Origin: Anaerolineaceae bacterium
GTDB taxonomy: Bacteria; Chloroflexota; Anaerolineae; Aggregatilineales; Phototrophicaceae
Assembly: GCA_002702065.1 (NCBI GenBank)
Contig: NZXX01000013.1
Coordinates: forward strand, 248,001 to 312,000
Direction of reading: 5' to 3'
Length of the DNA stretch: 64,000 bases
Of this stretch, positions 9,036 through 18,265 are shown one piece after another. Position 1 is the stretch's first letter. Every line of letters starts with the position of its first letter. The notes beneath the pieces are model-generated. The model was not told the DNA's origin, searched no databases, and saw only the letters and a list, made by a program, of their open reading frames with translations. The position numbers were made by a program, and so were the translations under genes.

Positions 9036-10070
9036 CTAGCTTTCCTCCGGTCGCCGAACCGGGCCGGTCGATTCACGGACGATCAACTGAACTTCCGCCG
9101 TTGTGACTTGCTGCGGCAGGTCCGGCTCTGCGAAGCGGTTGAGCAGCAGTCGAACGGCATCGCGCCCGCTGGCTTCGGCCTTTCCGGAAACCGTCGTCAG
9201 GCGCGGCATGGTATAGCTGGCCAGTGGAATATCATCAAACCCGGCTACGGACAGATCATCGGGCACGGTCAAGCCGAGGTCGTTGGCCGCGCGCATCACG
9301 GCGATCGCCAGCAGGTCGTTAATCACCAGCAGCGCGGTCGGGCGATCAGGGCGATTGAGCAGGTTATACGCCGCCTGATACGCCTCGTCCAGATTTTCGC
9401 CGCAGTACACCTCGTAACCAGCCATCACGACCAAACCCGCCTCCCGCAGCATGTCGCGGTAGATCAGCAGCCGGTCAAAACCCTGTTCTTCGCGGGTAAT
9501 GCCGTAGACAAACCCGATCCGCTGGTGCCCCAGTTCCAGCAGGTGGCGCATAAGGGCGCGGGTGCCGCTGGTGTAGGCATGAAACACATGATCAAACTCC
9601 GCTTTGGCCGCTGTAATTTCCACGACGGGCCGCCCGGCCTTCCGCAGGTAATTGGTTAACCTGGGCAGCAGATACTTGGCCGCTGCCATGAGGATAAACC
9701 CGTCGACCGGCTGGCGTCGCAGCTGGCGGATCGTGTTGGCTTCCTGCTGCGTATCCAGTGGATGGTGGGCCAGATGCAGGCTGTACCCGGCTTCGTGCAG
9801 GCCATCCGAAATGCCGGACAGAATCTGCCAGAAGAAGGGGTTATGGATGGCCGGAATGATGACGCCGACAATGTTGGTGCTGCCCATGCGCAGCGATTGC
9901 GCACGCGCATCCGGCTCGTAACCTAGCTCGTTGATGGCCTCCATCACGCGCTGCCGGGTTTCGTCGGAAATCGGAATCTTCAGTTCGGTCTGGTCGTTCA
10001 AGACATACGACACGGTCGAGCGCGAGACCCCTGCCCTGCGTGCCACATCTTTTTGCGTCGGACGTTTCAT
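9036..10070 (-). CDS. LacI family transcriptional regulator
   Basis: A 344-residue repressor. The N-terminal helix-turn-helix is MKRPTQKDVARRAGVSRSTVSYVLN with the hinge helix ELGYEPDARAQSLR; this ATG is chosen because the family begins here, although the frame is open 48 bases further. The remainder is a periplasmic-binding-protein-like sugar sensor (NIVGVIIPAIHNPFF, DGFILMAA, GHQRIGFV, DDLSVAGFDDIPLASY). It is divergent from the GH78 gene and just upstream of the ABC genes. Two 16-base palindromes in the divergent gap are its probable operators, which implies autoregulation and joint control of both arms by a rhamnoside-type inducer. Confidence 0.93.
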   Translation of the reverse strand: MKRPTQKDVARRAGVSRSTVSYVLNDQTELKIPISDETRQRVMEAINELGYEPDARAQSLRMGSTNIVGVIIPAIHNPFFWQILSGISDGLHEAGYSLHLAHHPLDTQQEANTIRQLRRQPVDGFILMAAAKYLLPRLTNYLRKAGRPVVEITAAKAEFDHVFHAYTSGTRALMRHLLELGHQRIGFVYGITREEQGFDRLLIYRDMLREAGLVVMAGYEVYCGENLDEAYQAAYNLLNRPDRPTALLVINDLLAIAVMRAANDLGLTVPDDLSVAGFDDIPLASYTMPRLTTVSGKAEASGRDAVRLLLNRFAEPDLPQQVTTAEVQLIVRESTGPVRRPEES

Positions 10071-10096
10071 AAAAGTCAGAAATCTTGTATAAACAT

Positions 10097-10112
10097 ATTG
10101 ACACGTGACAAT
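10097..10112. promoter_or_regulatory. LacI-family operator, copy 1 (one mismatch)
   Basis: ATTGACACGTGACAAT, an almost perfect palindrome centred on CG as usual for LacI-type proteins. It overlaps the next palindrome by two bases, giving centres about 14 bases apart on the same helix face region. Confidence 0.75.
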
Positions 10113-10126
10113 TGACACGTGTCAAT
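10111..10126. promoter_or_regulatory. LacI-family operator, copy 2 (perfect palindrome)
   Basis: ATTGACACGTGTCAAT is a perfect 16-base palindrome in the gap between the repressor and the GH78 gene. Each arm also contains TTGACA, so repressor binding would mask potential -35 elements on both strands. Confidence 0.85.
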
Positions 10127-10227
10127 GAGTGTAGCGCCAGTTTTGAAAGACGTCAAGTTATTCAAATACGGATGCGACCAAGCCAGACAGACGGTGCAGA
10201 TCATTAACCACACCCACGAGGTGAATC

Positions 10228-12882
10228 GTGAAAATCAGCCATCTCAAGACCAACCATGTGACGAACCCGCTGGGGTATGCCATCGAGAAACCGACCTTCT
10301 CCTGGATCGTTGAGGACACCAGCGATACGACCCAGACGGCTGCTCAGGTGCTGATCAGTCTGGACCGCCATTTCGAGCAGGTCATCTTCGACAGTGGCAA
10401 GGTGGATGGCGCTGGCATCGACAGCGTGGCTTATCACCCCCCTATCGCCCTGCGGCCCCGTACCCGATATTTCTGGAAAGTACGCGTCTGGGGCGAACGC
10501 GAAAACGCGGAAAGCGACCCCGCGTGGTTCGAGACGGCGAAGATGGCCGAAGACTGGCAGGCAACATGGATTACGCCGGATTTTGCCGACAACCAGACCC
10601 ACCCGATTATGTACCAGCAATTTGATCTGCCAGCGCAGGCGGTCGCCGCACGGGCGTATATCTGCGGTCTGGGCCTGTATCATTTTGAGCTGAATGGCCG
10701 TAAGGTGGGCGAGGAATATCTCACGCCATACTGCAACGCCTACGACCAGTGGCTTCAGTACCAAACCTTCGACATCACCGAGCAATTGCAACCCGGCTCG
10801 AATCTGATAACTGTGATGCTGGGCAATGGCTGGTACAAGGGCCGCTATGGTGCCAATGGCGGCGCTGTCGAGTTTTATGGCGATCGTTTTGCGCTCATCT
10901 GCGAGCTTCATATCACGCTGGAAAACGGCGATACGCGGGTTGTCGTCACCGATCCATCGTGGAAAGCGCAGCCCGCCCCGGTCATCGCGAGCGACATTTT
11001 TGATGGTGAAATTTATGATGCGCGCATCGCCAAAACCGTGACGCCAGCCGAAAACGCCTACCCGGTCAAACCCATTGCCATCGACAACGGGCGTCTGGAA
11101 GCCCGCCGTTCATTGCCGGTCAGCATCAACGAGACGATTCAGCCATGCGCGTTAATCCACACACCCGCCGGCGAAACGGTGCTGGATATGGGCCAGAACA
11201 TGACAGGTTGGCTGCGCTTCAGAACGAGCGCACCGGCTGGCACGCGCATCCACCTTCAGTTTGGCGAAGTGCTGCAAGAGGGCAATTTCTTCCGCGATAA
11301 CCTGCGCACCGCCAAAGCCGAATACACTTACATCGCCGATGGTACGGATGCCGTGGTGGAGCCATACTTCACCTTTTACGGCTTCCGGTATGTCAAAATC
11401 ACGGGCTGGGACGGTGAACTCAAGCTGGATGATTTCACCGGCTGTGTCGTTTATTCCCGCATGGACCTGACCGGCGAGATTGAGACATCCAACGCCAGCG
11501 TCAACCAGCTGATCCAGAATGCGATGTGGAGCCAGAAAGGGAACTTCCTCGATATTCCAACCGACTGCCCGCAGCGGGATGAACGGCTGGGCTGGACAGG
11601 CGACATCCAGGTATTCTCCGGCACAGCATGCTTCAATATGGATGTGGCGGCATTCCTGACGAAGTACAGCTATGACCTGGGCAAGGAGCAAACCAAAACC
11701 GGGGGCATGGTGCCGCATATCGTGCCGATGTCGAACTTGAACAAAGGGGGTTCGACGGCCTGGGGCGATGTCGCAACCATCGTGCCCTGGAACCTGTACG
11801 AATTCTATGGCGACCGCGATATTCTGGAACAGCAGTTTGAAAGTATGCGCGGCTGGGTGGATTACATCAAAGGCATTGACGAAGCAACCGGCGTGAAACG
11901 TCTGTGGACCGAAGGCCTGCACTTCGGGGACTGGCTGTCGCTCGACCCCCCGCTTTACCCGGACCCGCGCCGGGGCGGCACCCCGCATGATTTTATCGCG
12001 TCGGCATTCTATTGTTATTCTGCGCGGCTGGTGGCGCAGGCCGCCACCGTACTGGGTAAAACCGAACCGGCGCAGACCTACGGGCAGCTGGCCGCCGAGA
12101 TCAAAACCGCCATTCAACAGGAATACTTCACCCCGACCGGGCGGTTAGCGGTGCCGACCCAGACCGCTTATGTGCTGGCCCTGTTCATGGACCTGGTGCC
12201 GGATACACTCCGCCAGCGGGTCGCGGATGATCTCATCAAAACGCTGGAAAAAGATCAGGTCCATCTTCGCACAGGCTTTGTGGGCACGCCCTATCTGTGC
12301 CGGGTGCTTTCGAATATCGGTGCCAATGACCTGGCTTACCGGCTGCTGCTCAACGAGGATTATCCATCGTGGCTGTACGCGGTGAACCTGGGCGCAACCA
12401 CCATCTGGGAACGCTGGAACTCGCTCAACCCCGATGGCTCGATCAGCTCAACTGGCATGAACTCGCTCAACCATTATGCCTATGGCTCGATTGTCGAGTG
12501 GATGTACCGCGATATGTGCGGTCTGAATCCCGTTTCAAGGGAGGATTTCGTCACCGGCTTCCGCACGGCCCGCATCGCCCCCAAACCGGACCCATCGCTG
12601 CAATGGGCGAAGGCCCGCTACCGTTCGGCGGCGGGGTACTACGACAGCGGCTGGTGCATCGACGCCGGCGGCAAGCTCACCATCGAGATCACCATCCCGT
12701 TCAACGCAACCGCCCAGGTGATTCTGCCCAACGCGCCCATCAACGCCATCACCCTCAACGGTCACCCGCTGGATCACGGCGAAGCCACCGATGACGGCGT
12801 GGCATTGACGCTGAGCGCGGGCACTTACCGGTTTGAGTACCTGTTAGACGGACATGCCCAACATCAGGCGGCCACGTCGTAG
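10228..12882 (+). CDS. Alpha-L-rhamnosidase, GH78
   Basis: An 884-residue glycoside hydrolase removing terminal alpha-L-rhamnose. Order of domains: N-terminal fibronectin-like strand domain (1-~120), bacterial rhamnosidase N domain (about 120-310), Bac_rhamnosid (about 310-420), six-hairpin (alpha/alpha)6 catalytic barrel (about 420-770) and C-terminal beta domain. The catalytic motif DCPQRDERLGWTGD places the general acid at E452, and GATTIWERWNS places the second acidic residue at E728, as in characterised GH78 enzymes. There is no signal peptide, so it acts in the cytoplasm on imported rhamnosides. It is divergent from the LacI regulator and its transporter, with the two operators in between. 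Confidence 0.93.
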   Translation: MKISHLKTNHVTNPLGYAIEKPTFSWIVEDTSDTTQTAAQVLISLDRHFEQVIFDSGKVDGAGIDSVAYHPPIALRPRTRYFWKVRVWGERENAESDPAWFETAKMAEDWQATWITPDFADNQTHPIMYQQFDLPAQAVAARAYICGLGLYHFELNGRKVGEEYLTPYCNAYDQWLQYQTFDITEQLQPGSNLITVMLGNGWYKGRYGANGGAVEFYGDRFALICELHITLENGDTRVVVTDPSWKAQPAPVIASDIFDGEIYDARIAKTVTPAENAYPVKPIAIDNGRLEARRSLPVSINETIQPCALIHTPAGETVLDMGQNMTGWLRFRTSAPAGTRIHLQFGEVLQEGNFFRDNLRTAKAEYTYIADGTDAVVEPYFTFYGFRYVKITGWDGELKLDDFTGCVVYSRMDLTGEIETSNASVNQLIQNAMWSQKGNFLDIPTDCPQRDERLGWTGDIQVFSGTACFNMDVAAFLTKYSYDLGKEQTKTGGMVPHIVPMSNLNKGGSTAWGDVATIVPWNLYEFYGDRDILEQQFESMRGWVDYIKGIDEATGVKRLWTEGLHFGDWLSLDPPLYPDPRRGGTPHDFIASAFYCYSARLVAQAATVLGKTEPAQTYGQLAAEIKTAIQQEYFTPTGRLAVPTQTAYVLALFMDLVPDTLRQRVADDLIKTLEKDQVHLRTGFVGTPYLCRVLSNIGANDLAYRLLLNEDYPSWLYAVNLGATTIWERWNSLNPDGSISSTGMNSLNHYAYGSIVEWMYRDMCGLNPVSREDFVTGFRTARIAPKPDPSLQWAKARYRSAAGYYDSGWCIDAGGKLTIEITIPFNATAQVILPNAPINAITLNGHPLDHGEATDDGVALTLSAGTYRFEYLLDGHAQHQAATS

Positions 12883-12947
12883 ACCCAAAGACCAGCGCCG
12901 GCGTGTCTCACCACAATGACGCCGTAACATAACCGCGAGACGCTTAC

Positions 12948-13964
12948 TCAGCAGTCGGCAAAAACGGCGGGCTTGATGACGCGGGAGCCGATGCGGCCCA
13001 GATCAACGCACAGGCGGTGGAACATGGCGTCGCCGTCATACGTGCCGATGATCGCCCCACCCGACCCGGCAAATTTGGCACTGGCACCACAGGCGCGCGC
13101 CGTCTCGATCATCTGCACCTGCCAGTCGGACAACTGGTAGATGCTGCGGCGCAGGTCAAAGTTCTGGTTGATGAGCTGCCCCAGTTGGTCGACATCATTA
13201 TTCAGGATAGCTTCGCGGCCCGCTTCGGCAAACCCGGCAAAGGTCTGCATGGCGTTGACGACGAGCGAATCGCCGCGCATGAAGCGCCCGCGAATGTCAT
13301 TGTGGAATGTCTCGGTCGGTTCGCTCAGGTCCGTGTGATAGGCGAGATACAGCGGCGGGCGGGGGTTGGGGTCCAGCCGTTCGTAAGCGTAATGCGTCAG
13401 GCCATGAAGCTGCCGCGCCTGATCCTGATGAAAATCCATATAGACCATGTTTTCATAACACTGGATCACGCGGTCCTGCAACCCGGCAGCGATACCCAAT
13501 TCTTCTGTCTCCACCGACAGCGCAAACGACGGCATGATTTCCAGCGGAATCTCGATGTCATAATAGGCCATCAGGCAGCGCAGGGTCGCAATAATGATCG
13601 AACTCGACCCGGCCAGCCCAACCTGCCGGGGGATATTGGACTCGTAGCGCACGGAGAAATTGCGGTCGTGCAGGTGCAGCCCCTGTGACTGGCAGTATTC
13701 GACAAAACGCTTGATGGTCGCCTTGACCAGCCGGATGCCGCCGTAATACCCGTGCATCTGCACATCGTGAGCCAGGTCCGTCACCGAGCGGAAGCGGGCG
13801 CGGTCGTGCTGGGCCAGCACGATTTCCAGCGTATCCCATTGATACAGCACCACTTCGGACCAGAAATTGCGCACGCTGATGGCAATAGTTTTGCCATGAT
13901 AGCCATCTGATGGATTACCGAGCAGCCCGGCGCGGGCATAAACCCGCCTGCGAATGATGTCCAT
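12948..13964 (-). CDS. GHMP kinase, glucuronokinase-like
   Basis: A 338-residue sugar kinase. The N-terminal YARAGLLGNPSDGYHGKTIA closely resembles plant glucuronokinase (ARIGLLGNPSDVYFGRTIS). The ATP-binding glycine-rich loop is RQVGLAGSSSIIIA, and the C-terminal GHMP motif is ASAKFAGSGGAIIG. Glucuronokinase makes glucuronate-1-phosphate. It lies four bases behind galU on the same strand, so the pair could convert glucuronate to UDP-glucuronate, the route known from plants. Other GHMP kinases of similar shape act on heptoses or galactose; the NPSDGYHGK signature makes glucuronate the best guess. The ATG is chosen where family similarity starts. Confidence 0.75.
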   Translation of the reverse strand: MDIIRRRVYARAGLLGNPSDGYHGKTIAISVRNFWSEVVLYQWDTLEIVLAQHDRARFRSVTDLAHDVQMHGYYGGIRLVKATIKRFVEYCQSQGLHLHDRNFSVRYESNIPRQVGLAGSSSIIIATLRCLMAYYDIEIPLEIMPSFALSVETEELGIAAGLQDRVIQCYENMVYMDFHQDQARQLHGLTHYAYERLDPNPRPPLYLAYHTDLSEPTETFHNDIRGRFMRGDSLVVNAMQTFAGFAEAGREAILNNDVDQLGQLINQNFDLRRSIYQLSDWQVQMIETARACGASAKFAGSGGAIIGTYDGDAMFHRLCVDLGRIGSRVIKPAVFADC

Positions 13965-13968
13965 CCGG

Positions 13969-14844
13969 TCAGGCCTCCAGTCTGGCGGCGAGATAATCGT
14001 GCAGCGCGGCGCCCAGCTTTTCATCGGCCAGTGCAAATTCGATAAAGGCGCGGAAATACGCCTCGAAATTGCCGATGTCGTAACGCTGTTCGTCGCTGCG
14101 CAGCCGCACGCCATACACTTTTTCGCCCTGCTGAATCAACAGTCGAATGGCGTCCGTCAGCTGAATTTCGCCGCCCTTGCCCGGTTCGATTTTTTCCAGC
14201 GCGTCAAAGATTTTGGGCGTGAAGATGTAGCGGGCGGCAATGGCGAGGTTGCTGGGGGCTTCTTCCAGCGATGGTTTCTCAACCACGTCCAGCACTTCAA
14301 AGACCTCGCTGTCGTCTTTGGGTTTGGCGATGCCATAACGCGAGACTTCGTTATCGGGCACTTCCTCAAAAGCGATGACCACCTCGCAGCCCTGCTCCTC
14401 GAAACACCGCTGCATCCGCTGCACCACGTCGCTTTCGGCGTTCAGACCAATCAGCGAATCACCGAGCGCGACCACAAACGGCTGATCGCCGACAAAGGAC
14501 TCCGCACACTGGATCGCGTGGCCCAGCCCCAGCAGTTCCCGCTGGCGGGTGAAAAAATAGCGGGCCTGGAAACGGTCAAATTGCAGTTCGGCCAGCAGGT
14601 CTTCCTTACCGGTTTCGCGCAGAGCTTCGACCAGTTCCTTGTTGACATCAAAGTGGTTCTCAATCGACGTTTTGCCGGGGCCGGTAATAAACAGCACCTG
14701 ATCGACCCCAACACGATTGAGTTCCTCGACGATGTACTGCACGACGGGTTTGCGCCCGACTGGCAGCATCTCCTTGGGCTGTGACTTGGTGATGGGTAAA
14801 AGACGTGTACCTAACCCTGCTACGGGAATGACTGCAATGTTCAT
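13969..14844 (-). CDS. galU: UTP-glucose-1-phosphate uridylyltransferase
   Basis: A 291-residue nucleotidyltransferase producing UDP-sugars. The N-terminal AVIPVAGLGTRLLPITKSQP and KEMLP motifs bind UTP; FVVALGDSLIG, VVEKPSLEEAPSN and GGEIQLTDAI are standard GalU blocks. Length equals that of bacterial GalU. The gene precedes the GHMP kinase with four bases between them. In this setting it could use glucuronate-1-phosphate in addition to glucose-1-phosphate, but nothing in the active-site sequence alone proves this. Confidence 0.93.
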   Translation of the reverse strand: MNIAVIPVAGLGTRLLPITKSQPKEMLPVGRKPVVQYIVEELNRVGVDQVLFITGPGKTSIENHFDVNKELVEALRETGKEDLLAELQFDRFQARYFFTRQRELLGLGHAIQCAESFVGDQPFVVALGDSLIGLNAESDVVQRMQRCFEEQGCEVVIAFEEVPDNEVSRYGIAKPKDDSEVFEVLDVVEKPSLEEAPSNLAIAARYIFTPKIFDALEKIEPGKGGEIQLTDAIRLLIQQGEKVYGVRLRSDEQRYDIGNFEAYFRAFIEFALADEKLGAALHDYLAARLEA

Positions 14845-15030
14845 TGGTTTACCTGCCGAATGTCTGGATGCTGCACAATAAACGGGTCTGAGGGTCGTAC
14901 CTGAAGTTGTTCACTGCGGAGGATAATCTGTAAACCGCTCAGTCTTGCCTTTATTGAACTATACCCCAGGTGCTGCATCCGGTAAACCACCGTATAATTA
15001 ACGTATGGGCACCGCATCACATGGGACAAG

Positions 15031-15540
15031 ATGACCGGTTACGACATTGTTCAACTGACCGCCGATGACTGGCAGGCGTATAAAGCTATCCGTCTGGAAG
15101 CGCTGCGCAACGCACCACAGGCGTTCGGCTCGACCTATGCCGACAACATGAAGCACCCGGACTCGTTCTGGCGTGGACGGCTGGAAGAAGCTGCCGCAGG
15201 GGAACGAAGCTGGCTGCTGTTTGCGCGCCACGAAGATCAACTGGTGGGGCTGATCGGCGCGTTTAACGACGACGACCCAACGGCGGTTCAGATTATCTCG
15301 ATGTATATCACCCCCGCGTTTCGGGGTCAGGGCGTTGCCAGCGCGCTGATGTCCGCCATCCTGAACATTCTCCAGCAGCAGGCGCGTTTCCAGGTTGCCC
15401 GGCTGACCGTCAATGCTGAACAGACCGCCGCTGTCCGGCTGTATGAACGGTTGGGCTTCGAGATCGAAAAAACGGAATGGCTGCCAGCGGGTGATAGTCA
15501 GTTTCATGACATCCACACAATGGCGAAAGCCCTGCGCTAG
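15031..15540 (+). CDS. GNAT family N-acetyltransferase
   Basis: A 169-residue acetyltransferase of the GNAT fold. The acetyl-CoA motif A is IISMYITPAFRGQGVASALM (R/QxxGxG/A), followed by AVRLYERLGFEIEKTEW, the usual motif B. The start is supported by GGGACA before the ATG; a TATAAT lies 33 bases upstream. The N-terminal LTADDWQAYKAIRLEALRNAPQAF is shared by many small-molecule acetyltransferases. Substrate unknown. The gene stands alone between galU (divergent) and a regulator. Confidence 0.88.
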   Translation: MTGYDIVQLTADDWQAYKAIRLEALRNAPQAFGSTYADNMKHPDSFWRGRLEEAAAGERSWLLFARHEDQLVGLIGAFNDDDPTAVQIISMYITPAFRGQGVASALMSAILNILQQQARFQVARLTVNAEQTAAVRLYERLGFEIEKTEWLPAGDSQFHDIHTMAKALR

Positions 15541-15630
15541 GCCACCACATCCCCCACCTGACCCGCCGCGAAAGGTCCGCGTGGTTTAGGCGTGGAACCC
15601 CCGAATCTGCTAAGATAAAATCAGGGAATC

Positions 15631-15712
15631 AGTTCTCAGTGGTCAGCTATCAGCCAGGACTAATGCTGATCACAAATCAGCGTACTTTGTTCAGCACGAA
15701 GAACTGAGAACT
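15631..15712. repeat. Inverted-repeat bounded intergenic segment
   Basis: AGTTCTCAGT and ACTGAGAACT form perfect 10-base arms 62 bases apart. Between them are fragments such as GGTCAGCTATCAGCC. The layout resembles the segment at 29385-29515, although the arms differ. It looks like a small non-coding insertion sequence. Confidence 0.5.
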
Positions 15713-15758
15713 TAGAACTGCCTATCTAATAAAAATTCTTGCAAAAAAGGAGACGGCG

Positions 15759-16424
15759 ATGGCGGTGGAATCGATCAAACTGCGGGATGCCGAGATTTTT
15801 AAGGAACTATCCGACGACGTTCTGGAAGAACTGGCCCGGTCCTGCACCACGATGGAACTGCTGGCCGGGGAAACCCTGTTCGAGCAGAATACGCCCGGCG
15901 ATTCGCTCTACCTGCTGGAAACCGGTCAGGTGCATATTGTGCGCCAGCACCCGGACGGCGAACAGGTCATTCTGGCGACTGAAGGCCCCTATTATGTCAT
16001 CGGCGAACTCTCCATGCTGGTGGGTCAGCCACGAACCGGCGCGGTTGTGGCGGTGTCGGACTGCACGCTGATCGCCCTGAATCGCGCTGCGTTTGACGGC
16101 GTTTGTGCGCAGCGCCCGGAACTGGCCGTCGCTGTGATGGGCCATATCGGCCAGCGGTTGTATCGCATGAATTTGGAGGTGCGCGAACACGCAATCGGTA
16201 ACGTCGCGGCCAGGGTGGCGACGCTGCTGGTGCTGCTGTCTGGCGGCAAGAATGGCCCGGTGGATGCGCATATCCGCGTCAGCCGGATCGCACGGGCGAC
16301 CGCTACCGACGCCGATGTGGTCGAACGCCTGCTGCAAGACTGGGTAAAAGAGGGGTACATCACCTTTGAAGCGCGGCGCATGACGATTAACCAGATCGAG
16401 ACATTGCGCGATATTGCGGGGTAA
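15759..16424 (+). CDS. Crp/Fnr family transcriptional regulator
   Basis: A 221-residue regulator, preceded by AGGAG. The N-terminal cyclic-nucleotide-binding beta-roll covers about 12-125 with GDSLYLLETGQVHIVRQHPDGE and VIGELSMLVGQPRTGAVVAV; the latter is close to the phosphate-binding cassette but RTGA replaces RSA, so the ligand may not be cAMP. A long dimer helix follows and a winged helix occupies the last ~70 residues (HIRVSRIARATATDADVVERLL). No FNR-type cysteine cluster is present at the N-terminus. Target genes are not evident; the promoter of the next gene has a palindromic -10 region that could be a target. Confidence 0.9.
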   Translation: MAVESIKLRDAEIFKELSDDVLEELARSCTTMELLAGETLFEQNTPGDSLYLLETGQVHIVRQHPDGEQVILATEGPYYVIGELSMLVGQPRTGAVVAVSDCTLIALNRAAFDGVCAQRPELAVAVMGHIGQRLYRMNLEVREHAIGNVAARVATLLVLLSGGKNGPVDAHIRVSRIARATATDADVVERLLQDWVKEGYITFEARRMTINQIETLRDIAG

Positions 16425-16467
16425 GATCAGGCCGGGTGTTGAACCCGTATGGATGCCGGACCAGGTG

Positions 16468-16500
16468 TTGAACATTTGTTCTATTCTCTGTATAATACAG
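16468..16500 (+). promoter_or_regulatory. Sigma-70 promoter with palindromic -10 region
   Basis: TTGAAC at 16468-16473, a 17-base spacer and TATAAT at 16491-16496. The -10 lies inside CTGTATAATACAG, whose arms CTGTAT and ATACAG are exact inverted repeats around one base, a possible operator. It drives the small membrane protein starting at 16520. Confidence 0.8.
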
Positions 16501-16519
16501 AAAATGATGAGGTAGACAA

Positions 16520-16813
16520 ATGAGCATTAATCCGGCAACCCTGCAACTGCTGGTGTGGATTATTATTGGTGCGGTGGCAGGCACCGTGACCAGCATGCTT
16601 TTTTACCGGCGCTCCGGGCCAATTGCCGACCTGAGCACCCTCGGTCTGGGGTTGATGGGGGCGTTGGTGGGGCGCATCCTGTTCGATCTTTTCCGGGTGA
16701 CGCTGAGCATGCCCGCGCTCATCATCAGCGTGGATGATCTGGTAGCCGCGATCATCGGTTCGCTGATCGTGTTGTTTTTCATCCGTTCGCAGTCGTCAGG
16801 CCGCCGGAAATAA
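16520..16813 (+). CDS. Small integral membrane protein, GlsB/YeaQ/YmgE-like
   Basis: A 97-residue protein with three hydrophobic helices (about 10-29, 38-58 and 66-90). GAVAGTVTSMLF and LGLMGALVGRILFDLF resemble the Gly-rich helices of transglycosylase-associated/YeaQ-type stress proteins, which are of similar length. A basic tail (RSQSSGRRK) is probably cytoplasmic. A good promoter and GATGAGG precede it. Family assignment is moderate; function is unknown. Confidence 0.7.
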   Translation: MSINPATLQLLVWIIIGAVAGTVTSMLFYRRSGPIADLSTLGLGLMGALVGRILFDLFRVTLSMPALIISVDDLVAAIIGSLIVLFFIRSQSSGRRK

Positions 16814-17145
16814 GGCGTGGCCATGGCATGGCTTTGCCAGCGCAGCCCGTCATTCGAGAAGCCGGTTTGCACACTACCTAACAACGGCAGTTGATGATCC
16901 AGCCTCAACCACACTCGCCCTTCCAACGGTGGCAGCGGTCTGCTTCGGACCGACGCAAAGGTCCATGCATGACCCTGTTTTCGTGTTAGCTTCGGGTGAA
17001 GCATCAAGATAGGTTATAATCATACTGGCACCATACGGCTATAGCGTTGCGGAGGCTGTCGATTTTTCCCGGCGCGGCCAAAGCATAATCATGTCCCAGT
17101 GAAATGTGCTATTCCAATGAATAGACGCTGTTCACGGTTTTATCT
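16814..17145. other. Intergenic region, no gene seen
   Basis: 332 bases without a credible gene. The only signal is TATAAT at 17015-17020 with no good -35, which could start the histidine kinase transcript. A minus-strand open frame here has no family resemblance or ribosome binding site. Confidence 0.5.
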
Positions 17146-18243
17146 ATGGGCGGTCCAGGCCACCTGAATCTGATTGAGATGGAGTTCGGAGTCCCTATTT
17201 TGTCGCTGTTGAGTAACTTTTCCCTTTCGATGTTGAATTCATTATCCGCCAGTATCGCGCTTGTGGACACGCAAGGCACCATCATCGCCGTGAATCAAAC
17301 GTGGCGATACTTCGCTGATCAGAATAATGCGACTACCAATGTCTCCGAAGGGGTCAATTACCTGCAAACCTGTTTGAACAGCCGGGGCCACGACGCAGAA
17401 ATGGGCCGCCGGTTTGGTGAACGATTGCAAGCGGTGCTGCAAGGTGAGATCGACGAATTTTCGCTGGAATACCCTTGTCATGCCCCGTGGGAACGCCGCT
17501 GGTTTATGGCCAAGGTTTCCAGTTTTTTAGATGGCGAGACTCGTTATGCCGTGGTGACGCATGAAAATATCAGTGAGCGAGTCCAGGCCGAACAACTGCT
17601 GATTGAGACCACCAGTGAACAAGCCCGACGCGAGGAACGCCAGCGCCTTTCACGGGAACTGCACGATGGCATCTCTCAAACGCTGTTTTCCATCATGACC
17701 ATTGCACAGACGATTCCACGGTTGCTGGATACGAATTCGACGAAGGCACGCGAACAGCTTGAAAACATGGTGCAGCTCAGCACCGGCGCGCTCTCGGAAA
17801 TGCGCATGCTGCTTCTGGAACTCAGGCCGGATACGATTGAAAAGACCGCGCTGGCGAAATTGATCAGCCAGTTATTGATCAGTGCCACCAGCCTGCAAGG
17901 CATTACCGCCGACTTCAGCCACAGCGGGGTCACGCCGAACCTGCCGCCCGATGTGCATTTTGCCATCTACCGTATCACCCAGGAAGCCATCAACAACGTC
18001 ATCAAACACAGCCAGGCTTCCCAGCTGAAGGTGCGGCTGGACTGTGAGGCGGGGCGGTTGTTATTACTGGTGGAAGACAACGGCGTGGGTTTCGACATGA
18101 ATACACGCACCAACGGCATCGGTTACAGCAGTATGCATGAGCGCGCAGCCGGTATTCAGGCGCAGCTGGCGATTGACAGTGCTCCGGGCAATGGCACCCG
18201 TGTCCACGTGGAATGGGTACCCCCCACCGGCACGTTAGTCTGA
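17146..18243 (+). CDS. PAS sensor histidine kinase, NarL/LiaS type (HisKA_3)
   Basis: Up to 365 residues; the start could also be the ATG at 17179. An N-terminal PAS-like domain (about 35-145: SLSASIALVDTQGTIIAVNQTW) is followed by a short coiled linker and the dimerisation/phosphoacceptor helix with RQRLSRELHDGISQTLFS (H in ELHDG), then a GHKL ATPase: N box EAINNVIKHSQAS, G1 DNGVGFD and G2 NGIGYSSMHERA. No transmembrane helix is obvious, so it is probably cytoplasmic. No response regulator is adjacent, so its partner must be elsewhere. Confidence 0.9.
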   Translation: MGGPGHLNLIEMEFGVPILSLLSNFSLSMLNSLSASIALVDTQGTIIAVNQTWRYFADQNNATTNVSEGVNYLQTCLNSRGHDAEMGRRFGERLQAVLQGEIDEFSLEYPCHAPWERRWFMAKVSSFLDGETRYAVVTHENISERVQAEQLLIETTSEQARREERQRLSRELHDGISQTLFSIMTIAQTIPRLLDTNSTKAREQLENMVQLSTGALSEMRMLLLELRPDTIEKTALAKLISQLLISATSLQGITADFSHSGVTPNLPPDVHFAIYRITQEAINNVIKHSQASQLKVRLDCEAGRLLLLVEDNGVGFDMNTRTNGIGYSSMHERAAGIQAQLAIDSAPGNGTRVHVEWVPPTGTLV

Positions 18244-18265
18244 GCCAATTTTTTTGAAGGGCGTG

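Noticed and set aside
16603-17007. Minus-strand open frame across the small membrane protein and the following gap
   Set aside because: No ribosome binding site, no family, and it overlaps a gene with a strong promoter on the plus strand.
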